A program made the position numbers and the translations under genes. This document shows, piece after piece, positions 26,316-35,381 of a stretch of 64,000 nt of DNA; positions within the stretch are counted from its first letter, which is position 1, and each line of letters starts with the position of its first letter. The notes beneath the pieces were generated by a model. That model was given only the letters and a program-made list of their open reading frames with translations. It had not been told where the DNA came from and searched no databases. Source of the stretch: Arthrobacter globiformis NBRC 12137 (GTDB lineage: Bacteria; Actinomycetota; Actinomycetes; Actinomycetales; Micrococcaceae); NCBI RefSeq assembly GCF_000238915.1, contig NZ_BAEG01000027.1, positions 124,001-188,000 on the forward strand, given 5' to 3'.

Positions 26316-29177
26316 ATGTTCACCGTCCCTCGCCTGAATTCCCCGCGCCGCACCGGCGATCGCACCAAGCCCGCCCGCGCAACTCTGGCAGCGGCCGGCG
26401 CGCTCGTTCTGCTGGCTGCATCAGCACTGCCCGCCCAGGCAGCCCTTCCCACCCCGGCAGCCCTGCCCACCCAGGCAGCCCTTCCCACCCAGGCACAGAC
26501 CCAGGCCGCCGTCACCAGCAATACCCCGGGACCGCCGTCGGACGCGGATAAAGGCGCCCATTCCCTCCGCACCCCTGTCGCCGACGAGAACTTCTACTTT
26601 GTCATGGCGGACAGGTTCAGCAACGGCGATACCGGCAACGACCAGGGCGGCCTGGGACCGGATCCGATGGTGTCCGGCTTCGACCCCACCCGCAAGGGCT
26701 TTTACAACGGAGGGGACCTCAACGGCCTGCTGGACAAGATCGACTACATCCAGGGGCTCGGAACCACGGCGATCTGGCTGACACCGAGCTTCAAGAACAA
26801 GGCGGTCCAGACCGAGGACAATTCCGCCGGCTACCACGGCTACTGGGTCACGGACTTCACCCAGATCGATCCGCACCTGGGCACCAACGCCGAGCTGAAG
26901 GCGCTGATCGACGAGGCGCACGCGCGCGGCATGAAGGTGTACTTCGACATCATCACCAACCACACCGCGGACGTAATCGGCTACAAGGAGGGCGCCCGCA
27001 CCGGCTACGTCTCCAAGGACAAGGAGCCGTACCGCACCGCCTCAGGCGCTGCCTTCGATGACCGGGACTTCGCCGGCCGAGCGGACTTCCCAAAGCTCGA
27101 CGCCGGGACCTCCTTCCCGTACACACCGGTGCTTGATGCGGCGGAACAGAACCTCAAGGTTCCGGCCTGGCTCAATGACCCCACGCTGTACCACAACCGC
27201 GGCGACACCACCTTCGCCGGCGAAAACTCCCTCTACGGAGACTTCTTCGGCCTGGACGACCTGTTCACCGAACACCCGACGGTCGTGGCCGGCATGACGG
27301 ACATCTACGAGGCGTGGATCCGGGATTTCGGCGTGGACGGGTTCCGCATCGACACGATGAAGCACGTCAACGATGAATTCTGGCAACAGTTCGGGCCCGA
27401 CGTCCTGGCCTACGCCAGGGAGCACGGCAAGGACGAGTTCTTCATGTTCGGCGAGGTCTTCGACACGTCCAAGAGCAACACGAGCCAGTTCACCACCCGG
27501 AACAGGATGCAGGCGGTCCTCGACTTCCCGTTCCAGGATGCGGCACGCAACTTCGCCTCGAAAAGCGAGGACGCGAAGCAGCTTGAGACCTTCTTCGTGG
27601 CGGACGACTGGTACACCGACGCGGATTCCAACGTCTACCAGCTGCCCACCTTCCTGGGAAACCACGACATGGGCCGGATCGGCAGCTTCATCGGCACCGA
27701 CAACCCGGGCGCGGACGACGCCGAACGCGTGGCCCGGGACGAACTCGCCCACGAGCTCATGTACTTTTCCCGCGGAAACCCGGTGGTTTACTACGGCGAC
27801 GAGCAGGGCTTCACCGGGAACGGCGGGGACCAGGACGCCCGCCAGACGCTGTTCGCCAGCAAGGTGTCCGACTACCTCGACGATGACCTGCTCGGCACGG
27901 ACGCCACCCATGCCACCGACAACTTCAACACCGGGCATCCCCTCTACGCCAAGATCCGCGAACTCGCGCAGCTGACCAAGGAGCACCCCGCCCTGCGCGA
28001 CGGCGCCCACCAGCACCGCTACGCCTCGGACGGGCCCGGCATCTATGCGTTTTCCCGCACCGATGCCAAGGACCAGCGCGAGTACGTGGTAGCGCTGAAC
28101 AACACTGAGGAACCGCAGACCGCCGCTGTTCCCACCTACATCCCCAAGCGCAATTACAGCCTTCTCTACGGCGACGCCGTCCAAAACTCCAAGACCTCAG
28201 CCGATGGCACACTGACCGTCACGGTGCCGCCGCTGTCCGCCGTCGTCTACCAGTCCTCCGGCCGGATCCCCCGGGAGAAGACGGCACCCGCCGTCGCGCT
28301 GCAGCCTCCCGTTTCCGGCGCGGCTACCGCCACGTCCGCCGGGGACAACGGCCGCCTCCAGGTGACGGCCGACGTCGGCGGCAACTCGTTCTATGAGGTC
28401 ACCTTTGAGGCCAGGACGCCGGGCGGCACGTGGGAGCGCGTTGGCACAGATGACACCGCCCCCTACCGCGTCTTCCACGATGTCTCGGGACTGAATCCCG
28501 GCACTGAGGTGGAATACCGGGCAGTCGTCCTGAACAACGCCGGCCGCACGTCTGTCAGCGCTTCCCGGTCCGCCGTGGTGCCGGACCCGGTGCTGACCAT
28601 CCAGCAGCCGGCCGAGGGCAGCACCGTCCAGGCGAACGTGGAAGTGGTTGCCACGGCGGACCCGGAGAAGGCCAGCCACGTGGTGCGCTTTGAGCGCAGC
28701 ATCGCGGACGGACCGTGGACAGCCATCGGCACCGAAGATGACTCGTCGCCGGCCTACACGGTGGCAGACGACCTGGCCGCCCGGAACCTCGCCGACGGGA
28801 CCAAGATTCGCTACCGGGCACGCCTCGAAGGGTCAACCGTGGTGAGCAATGTCCGGACCGTGGTGGTGGGCGCCGCACCGCAGCCCGACTCGGTCACTGT
28901 GGCGGGAAGCCTGAACAGCGAGATGGGCTGCCCTGACGACTGGCAGCCGGCGTGCGCGGCGGCGTTCATGGCTTTTGATCCGGCTGACCGGCTGTGGAAA
29001 CTCACGGCCGACCTTCCGGCGGGGCAGTACGAATTCAAGGCCGCCATCAATGGCTCCTGGGACGAGAACTACGGCCAGGATGGCGCTCCGAACGGTTCCA
29101 ATATCGTGCTGAATCACGACGGCGGCCCGGTCACCTTCCGGTACGGCCACACCACGCACGTGATCACGGCCGGCTAG
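26316..29177 (+). CDS. Secreted GH13 alpha-amylase-type enzyme with X25-like domain
   Basis: About 953 aa. A signal peptide (residues 1-43, ending PAQA-A) is followed by a tandem ALPTPA/ALPTQA linker. The GH13 barrel starts at ENFYFVMADRFSNGD; the nucleophile Asp is in GVDGFRIDT near residue 346, the acid Glu in FMFGEVF near 380 and the transition-state Asp in FLGNHDMGR near 449. Two Ig/FnIII-like segments follow (about 665-860). The last ~95 residues (SLNSEMGCPDDWQPACAA, LPAGQYEFKAAINGSW in parts) resemble the X25 starch-binding module of pullulanases. It is secreted and likely hydrolyses starch, pullulan or related alpha-glucans. The ATG follows GGAAGG. Convergent with malQ, which would process the imported products. 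Confidence 0.9.
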   Translation: MFTVPRLNSPRRTGDRTKPARATLAAAGALVLLAASALPAQAALPTPAALPTQAALPTQAQTQAAVTSNTPGPPSDADKGAHSLRTPVADENFYFVMADRFSNGDTGNDQGGLGPDPMVSGFDPTRKGFYNGGDLNGLLDKIDYIQGLGTTAIWLTPSFKNKAVQTEDNSAGYHGYWVTDFTQIDPHLGTNAELKALIDEAHARGMKVYFDIITNHTADVIGYKEGARTGYVSKDKEPYRTASGAAFDDRDFAGRADFPKLDAGTSFPYTPVLDAAEQNLKVPAWLNDPTLYHNRGDTTFAGENSLYGDFFGLDDLFTEHPTVVAGMTDIYEAWIRDFGVDGFRIDTMKHVNDEFWQQFGPDVLAYAREHGKDEFFMFGEVFDTSKSNTSQFTTRNRMQAVLDFPFQDAARNFASKSEDAKQLETFFVADDWYTDADSNVYQLPTFLGNHDMGRIGSFIGTDNPGADDAERVARDELAHELMYFSRGNPVVYYGDEQGFTGNGGDQDARQTLFASKVSDYLDDDLLGTDATHATDNFNTGHPLYAKIRELAQLTKEHPALRDGAHQHRYASDGPGIYAFSRTDAKDQREYVVALNNTEEPQTAAVPTYIPKRNYSLLYGDAVQNSKTSADGTLTVTVPPLSAVVYQSSGRIPREKTAPAVALQPPVSGAATATSAGDNGRLQVTADVGGNSFYEVTFEARTPGGTWERVGTDDTAPYRVFHDVSGLNPGTEVEYRAVVLNNAGRTSVSASRSAVVPDPVLTIQQPAEGSTVQANVEVVATADPEKASHVVRFERSIADGPWTAIGTEDDSSPAYTVADDLAARNLADGTKIRYRARLEGSTVVSNVRTVVVGAAPQPDSVTVAGSLNSEMGCPDDWQPACAAAFMAFDPADRLWKLTADLPAGQYEFKAAINGSWDENYGQDGAPNGSNIVLNHDGGPVTFRYGHTTHVITAG

Positions 29178-29185
29178 GCACGCCC

Positions 29186-29226
29186 GGGCGCCAAGCCCGC
29201 CGGCCGTGGCGGCCGGTTTGGCGCCC
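29186..29226. terminator. Bidirectional hairpin between GH13 and malQ
   Basis: GGGCGCCAA at 29186-29194 pairs with TTGGCGCCC at 29218-29226, and an inner CCGGCC/GGCCGG stem extends it. It fills the 56-nt gap between the two convergent stops. Confidence 0.75.
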
Positions 29227-29233
29227 CGGGGCG

Positions 29234-31492
29234 TCAGGACCGCATAGCCTCCTCGACCGCCGCGAGCAGGGAGTTGAACCGGTCATCGTCCGCGAGGGTG
29301 TCGATCAGGACCGGGTCCCCGTCGGGGTTGGCCAGTGGCACCTGCCAGTTGGGGTACTGGGCGGAGGTGGTGCCGGGCTGGTTCTGCACCCTGCGTTCTC
29401 CGACAGCGTCGACGAGGGCCACCCCGAGTAGGACTGACGGGGTCTGCGCGAGCAGCCGGTGCAGCGCCTCGATGCGTTCCTGTTCGGAGCCGGCGTCGCT
29501 GGACGAAAGGAGGCCCCGCTGCCGGAGCAGGTCCATCATTTTCTCCAGCTTGGCGTTGTGCTCCAGGCGCTCCTCCTCCGCGGAACGCTCCAGCAGCCCC
29601 AGCGCGTTCCGGAGCGTCACGTGGTCACCGGCGAGGTACCCGGCCGTGGGCGGCAGGTCGTGCGTGTTCACGCTGGAGAGGGCCTGCAGCCGGTACTGTT
29701 CGGGCGGCAGCGGAGCGTCGCCGTCGTTCTCAAACCACAGGATCGAGGTGCCCAGGATGCCCCGCGCGGCCAGGTAATCCCGGACCCACGGCTCGAAGGT
29801 GCCCAGGTCCTCGCCGATCACCACTGCGCCGGCACGGTGGGCCTCCAGGGCGAGGATACCGATCATGGCGTCGTGGTCGAACCGGACGTAGGCGCCGTCC
29901 ACCGGCGAGTTCCCTTCCGGCACCCACCACAGCCGGAAGAAGCCGAGGATGTGGTCCACCCGGATGCCGCCCGAATGCCGCAGCACGGTCGCGAGCATCT
30001 CCCGGAACGGCTTGTACCCGGCTTCGGCGAGGCGGGTGGGGTGCCATGGCGGCTGGTGCCAGTCCTGCCCCAGCTGGTTGTACATGTCCGGCGGAGCGCC
30101 AACGCTGACGCCGGGCGCCAGGACGCCGTGCAGCGTCCAGGCATCCGAGCTCTGAAGGTCCACGCCGACGGCAAGGTCGTTCACCACGCCCAGGCGCATG
30201 CCGGCGTTGCGGGCGGCCTGCTGGGCGGATTCAAGCTGCTCGTCACAGAGCCACTGCAGCCAGCGGTGGAACTCGATCCTTTCCGCCAGCTCACCCCGCA
30301 GCTTCTCCGCCAGTGGCGAGCCCAGCGCTGCCGTCGGGTCCGCCCAAAACGGGTCGTCGGCATCGAGGTCCTCACGGATGGCGCACCAGAGGGCAAAGTC
30401 ATCCAGGCCGGCGCCGGCCCGGCGGCAGTAGTCCTCAAAGGCGAGTTGCCGCGACGGCGAACGGCGGACGTCAAAGATCAGCTCCAGCGCTGCCAGCTTT
30501 GCGGAATAGACCTTGTCCCGGTCAAGCCGCGTCGCATCGTTGTTCAGCTTCCGCGCCCGCTTCATGAGGTTGTGGACCAGCGACTGCTTCTTGGGTTTCA
30601 GGTACGCAAGTTCGGCAATGGCCTCGATCCGCAGGTACAGGGGGTTGAAGAAGCGGCGGGTCGACGGTGAATACGGCGACGGCTCCAGGGGCGGCACGGG
30701 ATCGGCCGCGTGCAGGGGATTCACCAGCACGTAGTCTGCCCCGCGTGCGCCGGCAACCGCCGCCAGCTCGGCGAGGTCGGAAAAATCCCCCACACCCCAG
30801 GACCGCTTGGAGCGGACGGAGTACAGCTGCGTGGCCAGTCCCCAGCCCCGGCGCTGCTCAAGGTCGGCTGCCGTGGACAGCCGGGCGGGGGTCACCACCA
30901 GCGTGGCTTCGGCAACCACCCCGGCCGCCTTGGCACGCAGGGTGTGCCATCCAAGGCCCGTATTTTGTGGCACGGCGAAGGTGGCGCGGCCGGTCAGAAT
31001 GCCGTCCACTTCGCGGGGTTCCACCCAGACATCCTCCTGGACGGCCTCCAGCTCGCGTCCGTCCTCGGTGATGGCCCACATGCGGACGCTGGAACCGTGC
31101 GGGACATGGACGCTCACCTGCCCCGGCGTGCCCTCCTGAATCACGACGGCGGGCGGCAGCATGCGGCGCCAGGGCGCCAGTTCCGCCTCGGCCAGTTCGT
31201 GTTCGATGAGCTGATCGGTATGGGCGTGCACGCCCAGCGCGGCCAGGACACTGATCAGGGTTTCAGCCGCAACGTCATGCGGCTGCCCGTCCCACCCCTG
31301 GTAGGAGGTTCCGACGCCGTACGCCTCCGCCAGCCAGCGCAGCAGCTCGGGATTGACTGCGGTGCCGGCTACCGGGGCTCCGTTGTCCGCCGGCGCTTCA
31401 GAAGACCTTTCAGGTGAAGAAGGCTCAGGGGAAGAGGTTGCCGGGAAAGATGCCCCTGGGGAAGTCGCGTGCTGCTGGCTGGGAGCCTTCAT
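29234..31492 (-). CDS. malQ: 4-alpha-glucanotransferase
   Basis: A GH77 amylomaltase of 752 aa, which disproportionates maltodextrins in the cytoplasm. The N-terminal ~190 residues form the extra domain typical of actinobacterial MalQ (ending AEATLVVTP). The catalytic domain starts at RGWGLATQLYSVRSKRSWG. VNDLAVGVDLQSSDAW holds the nucleophile Asp region, LGFFRLWWVPEGNSPVDGAY follows, VIGEDLGTFEPWV carries the acid Glu, and SVNTHDLPPTAGYLAGD the third carboxylate. The first ~50 residues are a low-complexity S/P/A tail, and a later start within it is possible. Confidence 0.95.
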   Translation of the reverse strand: MKAPSQQHATSPGASFPATSSPEPSSPERSSEAPADNGAPVAGTAVNPELLRWLAEAYGVGTSYQGWDGQPHDVAAETLISVLAALGVHAHTDQLIEHELAEAELAPWRRMLPPAVVIQEGTPGQVSVHVPHGSSVRMWAITEDGRELEAVQEDVWVEPREVDGILTGRATFAVPQNTGLGWHTLRAKAAGVVAEATLVVTPARLSTAADLEQRRGWGLATQLYSVRSKRSWGVGDFSDLAELAAVAGARGADYVLVNPLHAADPVPPLEPSPYSPSTRRFFNPLYLRIEAIAELAYLKPKKQSLVHNLMKRARKLNNDATRLDRDKVYSAKLAALELIFDVRRSPSRQLAFEDYCRRAGAGLDDFALWCAIREDLDADDPFWADPTAALGSPLAEKLRGELAERIEFHRWLQWLCDEQLESAQQAARNAGMRLGVVNDLAVGVDLQSSDAWTLHGVLAPGVSVGAPPDMYNQLGQDWHQPPWHPTRLAEAGYKPFREMLATVLRHSGGIRVDHILGFFRLWWVPEGNSPVDGAYVRFDHDAMIGILALEAHRAGAVVIGEDLGTFEPWVRDYLAARGILGTSILWFENDGDAPLPPEQYRLQALSSVNTHDLPPTAGYLAGDHVTLRNALGLLERSAEEERLEHNAKLEKMMDLLRQRGLLSSSDAGSEQERIEALHRLLAQTPSVLLGVALVDAVGERRVQNQPGTTSAQYPNWQVPLANPDGDPVLIDTLADDDRFNSLLAAVEEAMRS

Positions 31493-31613
31493 ATGTCCGC
31501 CTCGTCTGCTGTGATGGGCCCGAAACTAACGCTGCTGCCCGTTGCGGCCGGCCGTTTTCAGCACCCCCGCAACTGCTGGTTCCGATTATTGCAGGCTGCG
31601 CTGACTCCACGGT

Positions 31614-31952
31614 TCAGGCGGCGGCGCAGGCCTTCTGAAGCTCGCGGACAGAATCGCTGGGAACCTTGTCGCCCGCTTGGGCGATCTCCTTCAGGGGCCC
31701 GGTGATTTCGGCGGGCACGCCGGCTGTTTCGGCGCCGGCGACAAGGCCCGCGAGCGCAGCCTTGTCCGAGGCGCTCACCAGGCCGTCCTCGATCACGGTG
31801 CAGATCTGCCCCTTCACCTGTTCGGCCGCCGCGTTGGCCACCTGGGACACTGCCGAGCTAGCCGCATTCTGGGCTGCTTCCTCGGCCTGGGCGCAGCCCG
31901 CCAGCAGAACGACGACAGGAAGCATGGACATGGCGAGCAGGCTGCGTTTCAT
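31614..31952 (-). CDS. Small lipoprotein
   Basis: A 112-aa protein with a classic lipoprotein signal: MKRSLLAMSMLPVVVLLAGC, with the lipobox LLAGC and modified Cys at residue 20. The mature part is helical and alanine-rich (AEEAAQNAASSAVSQVANAA) with two further cysteines (QICTVIE and KACAAA) that could form a disulfide. It is exported and membrane-anchored, function unknown. It is divergent from the levanase gene but has no obvious operator of its own. Confidence 0.8.
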   Translation of the reverse strand: MKRSLLAMSMLPVVVLLAGCAQAEEAAQNAASSAVSQVANAAAEQVKGQICTVIEDGLVSASDKAALAGLVAGAETAGVPAEITGPLKEIAQAGDKVPSDSVRELQKACAAA

Positions 31953-32164
31953 GATTCCACCCTAGCAACGGCGCCCCCGGCGAACTTCGACGACGGGCAC
32001 GTGACAACGGTGTCTGCCCCTGCTTTCTCCCCTGGAGACGGCGGCGATACCGCCAGGCGATTCCACCGGGGGCTGACAGCCGCTGGCCTGGCGGCAACGA
32101 CAGGGGCCTCCGGGCCAGGCCCCAGGACGACGAACAGCCAGCCGATTTGCCGCCGTCGAATCCG

Positions 32165-32194
32165 TTGACTTGTCTTGTGGACATCACCTAGCGT
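32165..32194 (+). promoter_or_regulatory. Promoter of the levanase gene
   Basis: TTGACT at 32165-32170 and TAGCGT at 32189-32194 are separated by 18 nt. Transcription would start about 32201, immediately before the LacI-type operator. Confidence 0.5.
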
Positions 32195-32204
32195 TCCAGT
32201 CATT

Positions 32205-32216
32205 GACAACGTTGTC
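32205..32216. promoter_or_regulatory. LacI-type operator at the levanase promoter
   Basis: GACAACGTTGTC is a perfect 12-bp palindrome with the central CG of LacI-family operators. The same operator type (GACATCGTTGTC, one mismatch) occurs at 36421 and 36500, at the gene for a LacI regulator and the sugar importer. The position just downstream of the predicted transcription start implies repression. Confidence 0.85.
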
Positions 32217-32248
32217 TACCCACCTCCGGGAGGGGAAAGGCACGCGCG

Positions 32249-34924
32249 ATGAAGGGCGACACCAGCACAATGCACCAGAGAAAATTTGGCAGACTACAGC
32301 TATGTACCGCATTGACCGTGGCCGGTCTCAGCCTGGCCACGGTACTCGCCGGAGCAGCGACGGCAACGGCGGCGGCAACGGCGGCGAACACTGCCGGCGA
32401 CGAGCAGTTTCGGCCGGCATATCACTACACGCCACAGCAGAACTGGATGAACGATCCCAACGGGATGGTGTTCTACAAGGGCGTCTACCACCTCTACTAC
32501 CAGCACAATCCGTCCGGCAACCAGTGGGGCAACATGTCCTGGGGACACGCCACGTCAACAGATCTGGTGCACTGGAAGGAACAGCCCCTGGCCATCGCCA
32601 CGGACGACCAGCAGGACATCTTCTCCGGCAGCGTGGTGGTGGACAAGAACAACAGCTCCGGCCTGGGCACGGCCGAGAACCCTCCTCTGGTGGCGATCTT
32701 CACCAGCGCTTACAAGGACGCCTCACCGTACAAAGGGCTACAGGCACAATCCCTTGCCTACAGCCTGGATGAGGGCAAGACCTGGACCAAGTACAGCGGC
32801 AACCCGGTGCTGAACCGCAACTCGGCGAACTTCCGGGACCCAAAGGTGTTTTGGTACGACTCCCCCGGCGGAGGCGGCTACTGGGTGATGACTGCCGTCG
32901 AGGCCACCGAGCACAAGGTGGTGCTGTACAAGTCCGGCAACCTCAAGGACTGGACGCAGCTCAGCGAGTTCGGCCCGGCGAATGCCACGGGCGGGCTCTG
33001 GGAATGCCCCGACCTGTTTCCGCTTGCCGTCGACGGCGACCCCGCGAACGTCAAGTGGGTGATGGTGGTCAACATCAACCCGGGAGGCGTGGCCGGCGGC
33101 TCGGCAGGGCAGTATTTCGTGGGCAATTTCGACGGCACCACATTCACCTCGGAGACAACGAAGGCCAGTGACGCGCTGCCCGCGGGCACTCCCCTGGCAG
33201 GCTTCAACGACGGCACGTACAACGGCTGGACGGTGAACAACGAACCCGGCAACTGGAAGGACGGGCCATTCGCCGGGGCACCCGCCTCCGGCACGATTGC
33301 CGGGCAGAACGCCGTCACCGGCTTTGCCGGCGCCGGCCTGATCAATTCATTCAACGACGGCGACTGGCCGCTGGGATCGATGACCTCGCCGCAGTTCACC
33401 GTGGACAGCGATTACCTCAACTTCCTGGTGGGCGGCGGACAGCACCCGCGGGTCTCGGACAAGCTGGACAACACCCCGCCACCCGGGGACCTGTTGTTCA
33501 ACGGCTTTGAGGTACCGGACGGCTCCACGCTGGCCGACGCCGGGTGGACAGGAACCGGGGATCTGGCCCCGGTGTTCCAGCCGGCGACCTCCGGCGGCGA
33601 CTTCTATATCGGCGCCAAGCGGATCAACACGTTCGATACGGCAGGCGCGCCCGGCGACGACAGGCAGGGAAGCCTGACGTCGCCGTCGTTCACGGTAAAC
33701 CGGAACTTCATGAGCATGCTGGTGGGCGGCGGACACCGCACGGCCGGCTCCGGGCAGACGCTGGAAGCGCAGCTGCTGGTGAATGGCAACGTGGTCCGCA
33801 GCCTCGCCGGCGATGACGCTGGAGCCCTGAATTGGAAGGGCTGGGACGTATCCGAGTTCGCCGGGCAGCAGGCACAGCTGCGGATCGTGGACCAGGCCAC
33901 CGGCGGCTGGGGACACCTCACCCTGGACCACGTCATGCTGACGGACCAGGCCGCAGTACCCCGTTCCGATGAGACCACCGTCAACCTCGTGGTGGACGGC
34001 AAGGTGGTCAGGTCGGCCACCGGGGCTAACAGCGAGGTCCTGGACTGGGCGTCGTGGAACGTTTCCGAGTTCAGGGGGCGGCAGGCCAGCATCCGGGTGG
34101 TGGACAACAACCGCTTCGGCTGGGGCCACATCCTGGCCGACGAGTTCGTCGCCTCCCCGCAGCCGGCCACGCCGCGGGTCCAGACCTACGACTGGCTCGA
34201 CTACGGCCGGGACTACTACGCGTCCGTGTCCTTCAACAACATGCCGCAGAGCAAGCGCATCATGCTCGGCTGGATGAACAACTGGGACTACGCCAACAAC
34301 ATTCCAACCTCGCCCTGGCGCAGCTCCATGTCCCTGCCGCGGGAAGTGGCACTCACGCAGACGGCCAATGGTCCACGGCTGACGCAGAAGGCAGTCCAGC
34401 AGGTGGATGGCCTCGGCACAAGGGAAAGCTACGCCGAAAAGCGGGCGCGGAACATTCCCGCCGGCACCCACGCGCTGCCGTCTGCGGCCTCGGGCGACGT
34501 GCAGCGGATCGACGTGACGTTCGCCCCCGGATCAGCGTCCAAGGCCGGGATCACAGTGCTGGGGAACGGCAATAAATCGACGGTCATCGGCTACGACAAG
34601 GCAGCCGGGGAGCTGTACATCGACCGAAGCAACTCCGGCAGCACTGACTTCCACCCGCTCTTCGTTTCGGTGGACTCCGCCCCCGTGACCGTGGACGCCA
34701 GCGGCAACGTGACGCTGCGCATCTACGTGGACCGGTCCTCGGTGGAGGTGTTCGCCCAGAACGGCCTGCGGACCATTACGGACCAGGTCTTCCCTGAACA
34801 GGGCGCCAACCAGGTAGCACTCTTCGCCGAAGGGGGAACCGCCCGCCTGAAGTCACTGACCGTCACGCCGCTCAGCCGGTCCATGTTCCTGGCAGCGCAA
34901 GTGCCCACCAAGAACAGGAAGTAA
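32249..34924 (+). CDS. Secreted GH32 levanase/inulinase-like enzyme with large insert
   Basis: An 891-aa exported fructan hydrolase. The signal peptide spans about residues 1-45 (ATATAAA cleavage region). GH32 propeller motifs are WMNDPNGMVF (nucleophile Asp near residue 68), NFRDPKVFWY (RDP near 196-198) and WECPDLFPL (acid/base Glu near 252). The fifth-blade motif YYASVSFNN...IMLGWMNNWDYANNIP resumes only near 652, so ~350 residues are inserted after about 295. The insert contains two similar blocks ending GWGHLTLDHVMLTD and GWGHILADEFVAS. The GH32 C-terminal beta-sandwich follows (VDRSSVEVFAQNG). The gene has a LacI-type operator and lies upstream of fructose import genes. Exo- versus endo-action is not decidable. 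Confidence 0.92.
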   Translation: MKGDTSTMHQRKFGRLQLCTALTVAGLSLATVLAGAATATAAATAANTAGDEQFRPAYHYTPQQNWMNDPNGMVFYKGVYHLYYQHNPSGNQWGNMSWGHATSTDLVHWKEQPLAIATDDQQDIFSGSVVVDKNNSSGLGTAENPPLVAIFTSAYKDASPYKGLQAQSLAYSLDEGKTWTKYSGNPVLNRNSANFRDPKVFWYDSPGGGGYWVMTAVEATEHKVVLYKSGNLKDWTQLSEFGPANATGGLWECPDLFPLAVDGDPANVKWVMVVNINPGGVAGGSAGQYFVGNFDGTTFTSETTKASDALPAGTPLAGFNDGTYNGWTVNNEPGNWKDGPFAGAPASGTIAGQNAVTGFAGAGLINSFNDGDWPLGSMTSPQFTVDSDYLNFLVGGGQHPRVSDKLDNTPPPGDLLFNGFEVPDGSTLADAGWTGTGDLAPVFQPATSGGDFYIGAKRINTFDTAGAPGDDRQGSLTSPSFTVNRNFMSMLVGGGHRTAGSGQTLEAQLLVNGNVVRSLAGDDAGALNWKGWDVSEFAGQQAQLRIVDQATGGWGHLTLDHVMLTDQAAVPRSDETTVNLVVDGKVVRSATGANSEVLDWASWNVSEFRGRQASIRVVDNNRFGWGHILADEFVASPQPATPRVQTYDWLDYGRDYYASVSFNNMPQSKRIMLGWMNNWDYANNIPTSPWRSSMSLPREVALTQTANGPRLTQKAVQQVDGLGTRESYAEKRARNIPAGTHALPSAASGDVQRIDVTFAPGSASKAGITVLGNGNKSTVIGYDKAAGELYIDRSNSGSTDFHPLFVSVDSAPVTVDASGNVTLRIYVDRSSVEVFAQNGLRTITDQVFPEQGANQVALFAEGGTARLKSLTVTPLSRSMFLAAQVPTKNRK

Positions 34925-34939
34925 GGGCCGCTAAACGGG

Positions 34940-34974
34940 AGGCCGGTGTCCGCAGAACCTGCGGACACCGGCCT
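34940..34974. terminator. Bidirectional hairpin after the levanase gene
   Basis: AGGCCGGTGTCCGCAG pairs perfectly with CTGCGGACACCGGCCT (16-bp stem, 3-nt loop AAC), followed by TTGTT. It separates the convergent levanase and monooxygenase genes. Confidence 0.85.
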
Positions 34975-35044
34975 TGTTCGTGCCGGACCGGGCCGTTACG
35001 CACCGCCCTGGCCGGGCGGTCTTTGTGGTGAGGCGGCGCCGGGT

Positions 35045-35338
35045 TTAGTGGACCGGCTGCAGCCAGGTCAGCACCGACCCGTCCTCCTCGATGTGGTCCG
35101 CAAGCTCCCCGTTGAACCGGGCACCGTAGTCCGCCGTGATGTGTTCCTGGAAGGCTGCCTCGTCGCGATACACCTCGAAAACGAAGTACTCCCGGGGGTT
35201 GCTTTCCCGGGTGTACGGCAGGAACAGCTGGTTGCCGGGCTCACGGCGCACCTGTTCGGTGAGTTCGCGCATCATTTCGGCAACCCGGGCTTCGCTGCCG
35301 GGCTTGACGGTGAATTCGGCGTAGAGCGTCTTGGTCAT
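35045..35338 (-). CDS. Antibiotic biosynthesis monooxygenase (ABM) domain protein
   Basis: A 97-aa single ABM (YgiN-like) dimeric alpha-beta barrel protein: LYAEFTVKPGSEARVAEMMR at the start, then EPGNQLFLPYTRESNPREYFVFEVYRDEAAFQEHITADY in shorter parts, and the final ADHIEEDGSVLTWLQPVH. Such proteins are cofactor-free quinol monooxygenases or reactive-carbonyl handlers. The ATG at 35338 follows AGGAG with 4-nt spacing; the longer open frame upstream lacks a site. It lies 43 nt downstream of the LacI gene, same strand, and may be co-transcribed with it. Confidence 0.87.
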   Translation of the reverse strand: MTKTLYAEFTVKPGSEARVAEMMRELTEQVRREPGNQLFLPYTRESNPREYFVFEVYRDEAAFQEHITADYGARFNGELADHIEEDGSVLTWLQPVH

Positions 35339-35381
35339 GGTTCTCCTGTCGGGGCGGGTTTTGAGGGTTCGGTGGTTTGGT

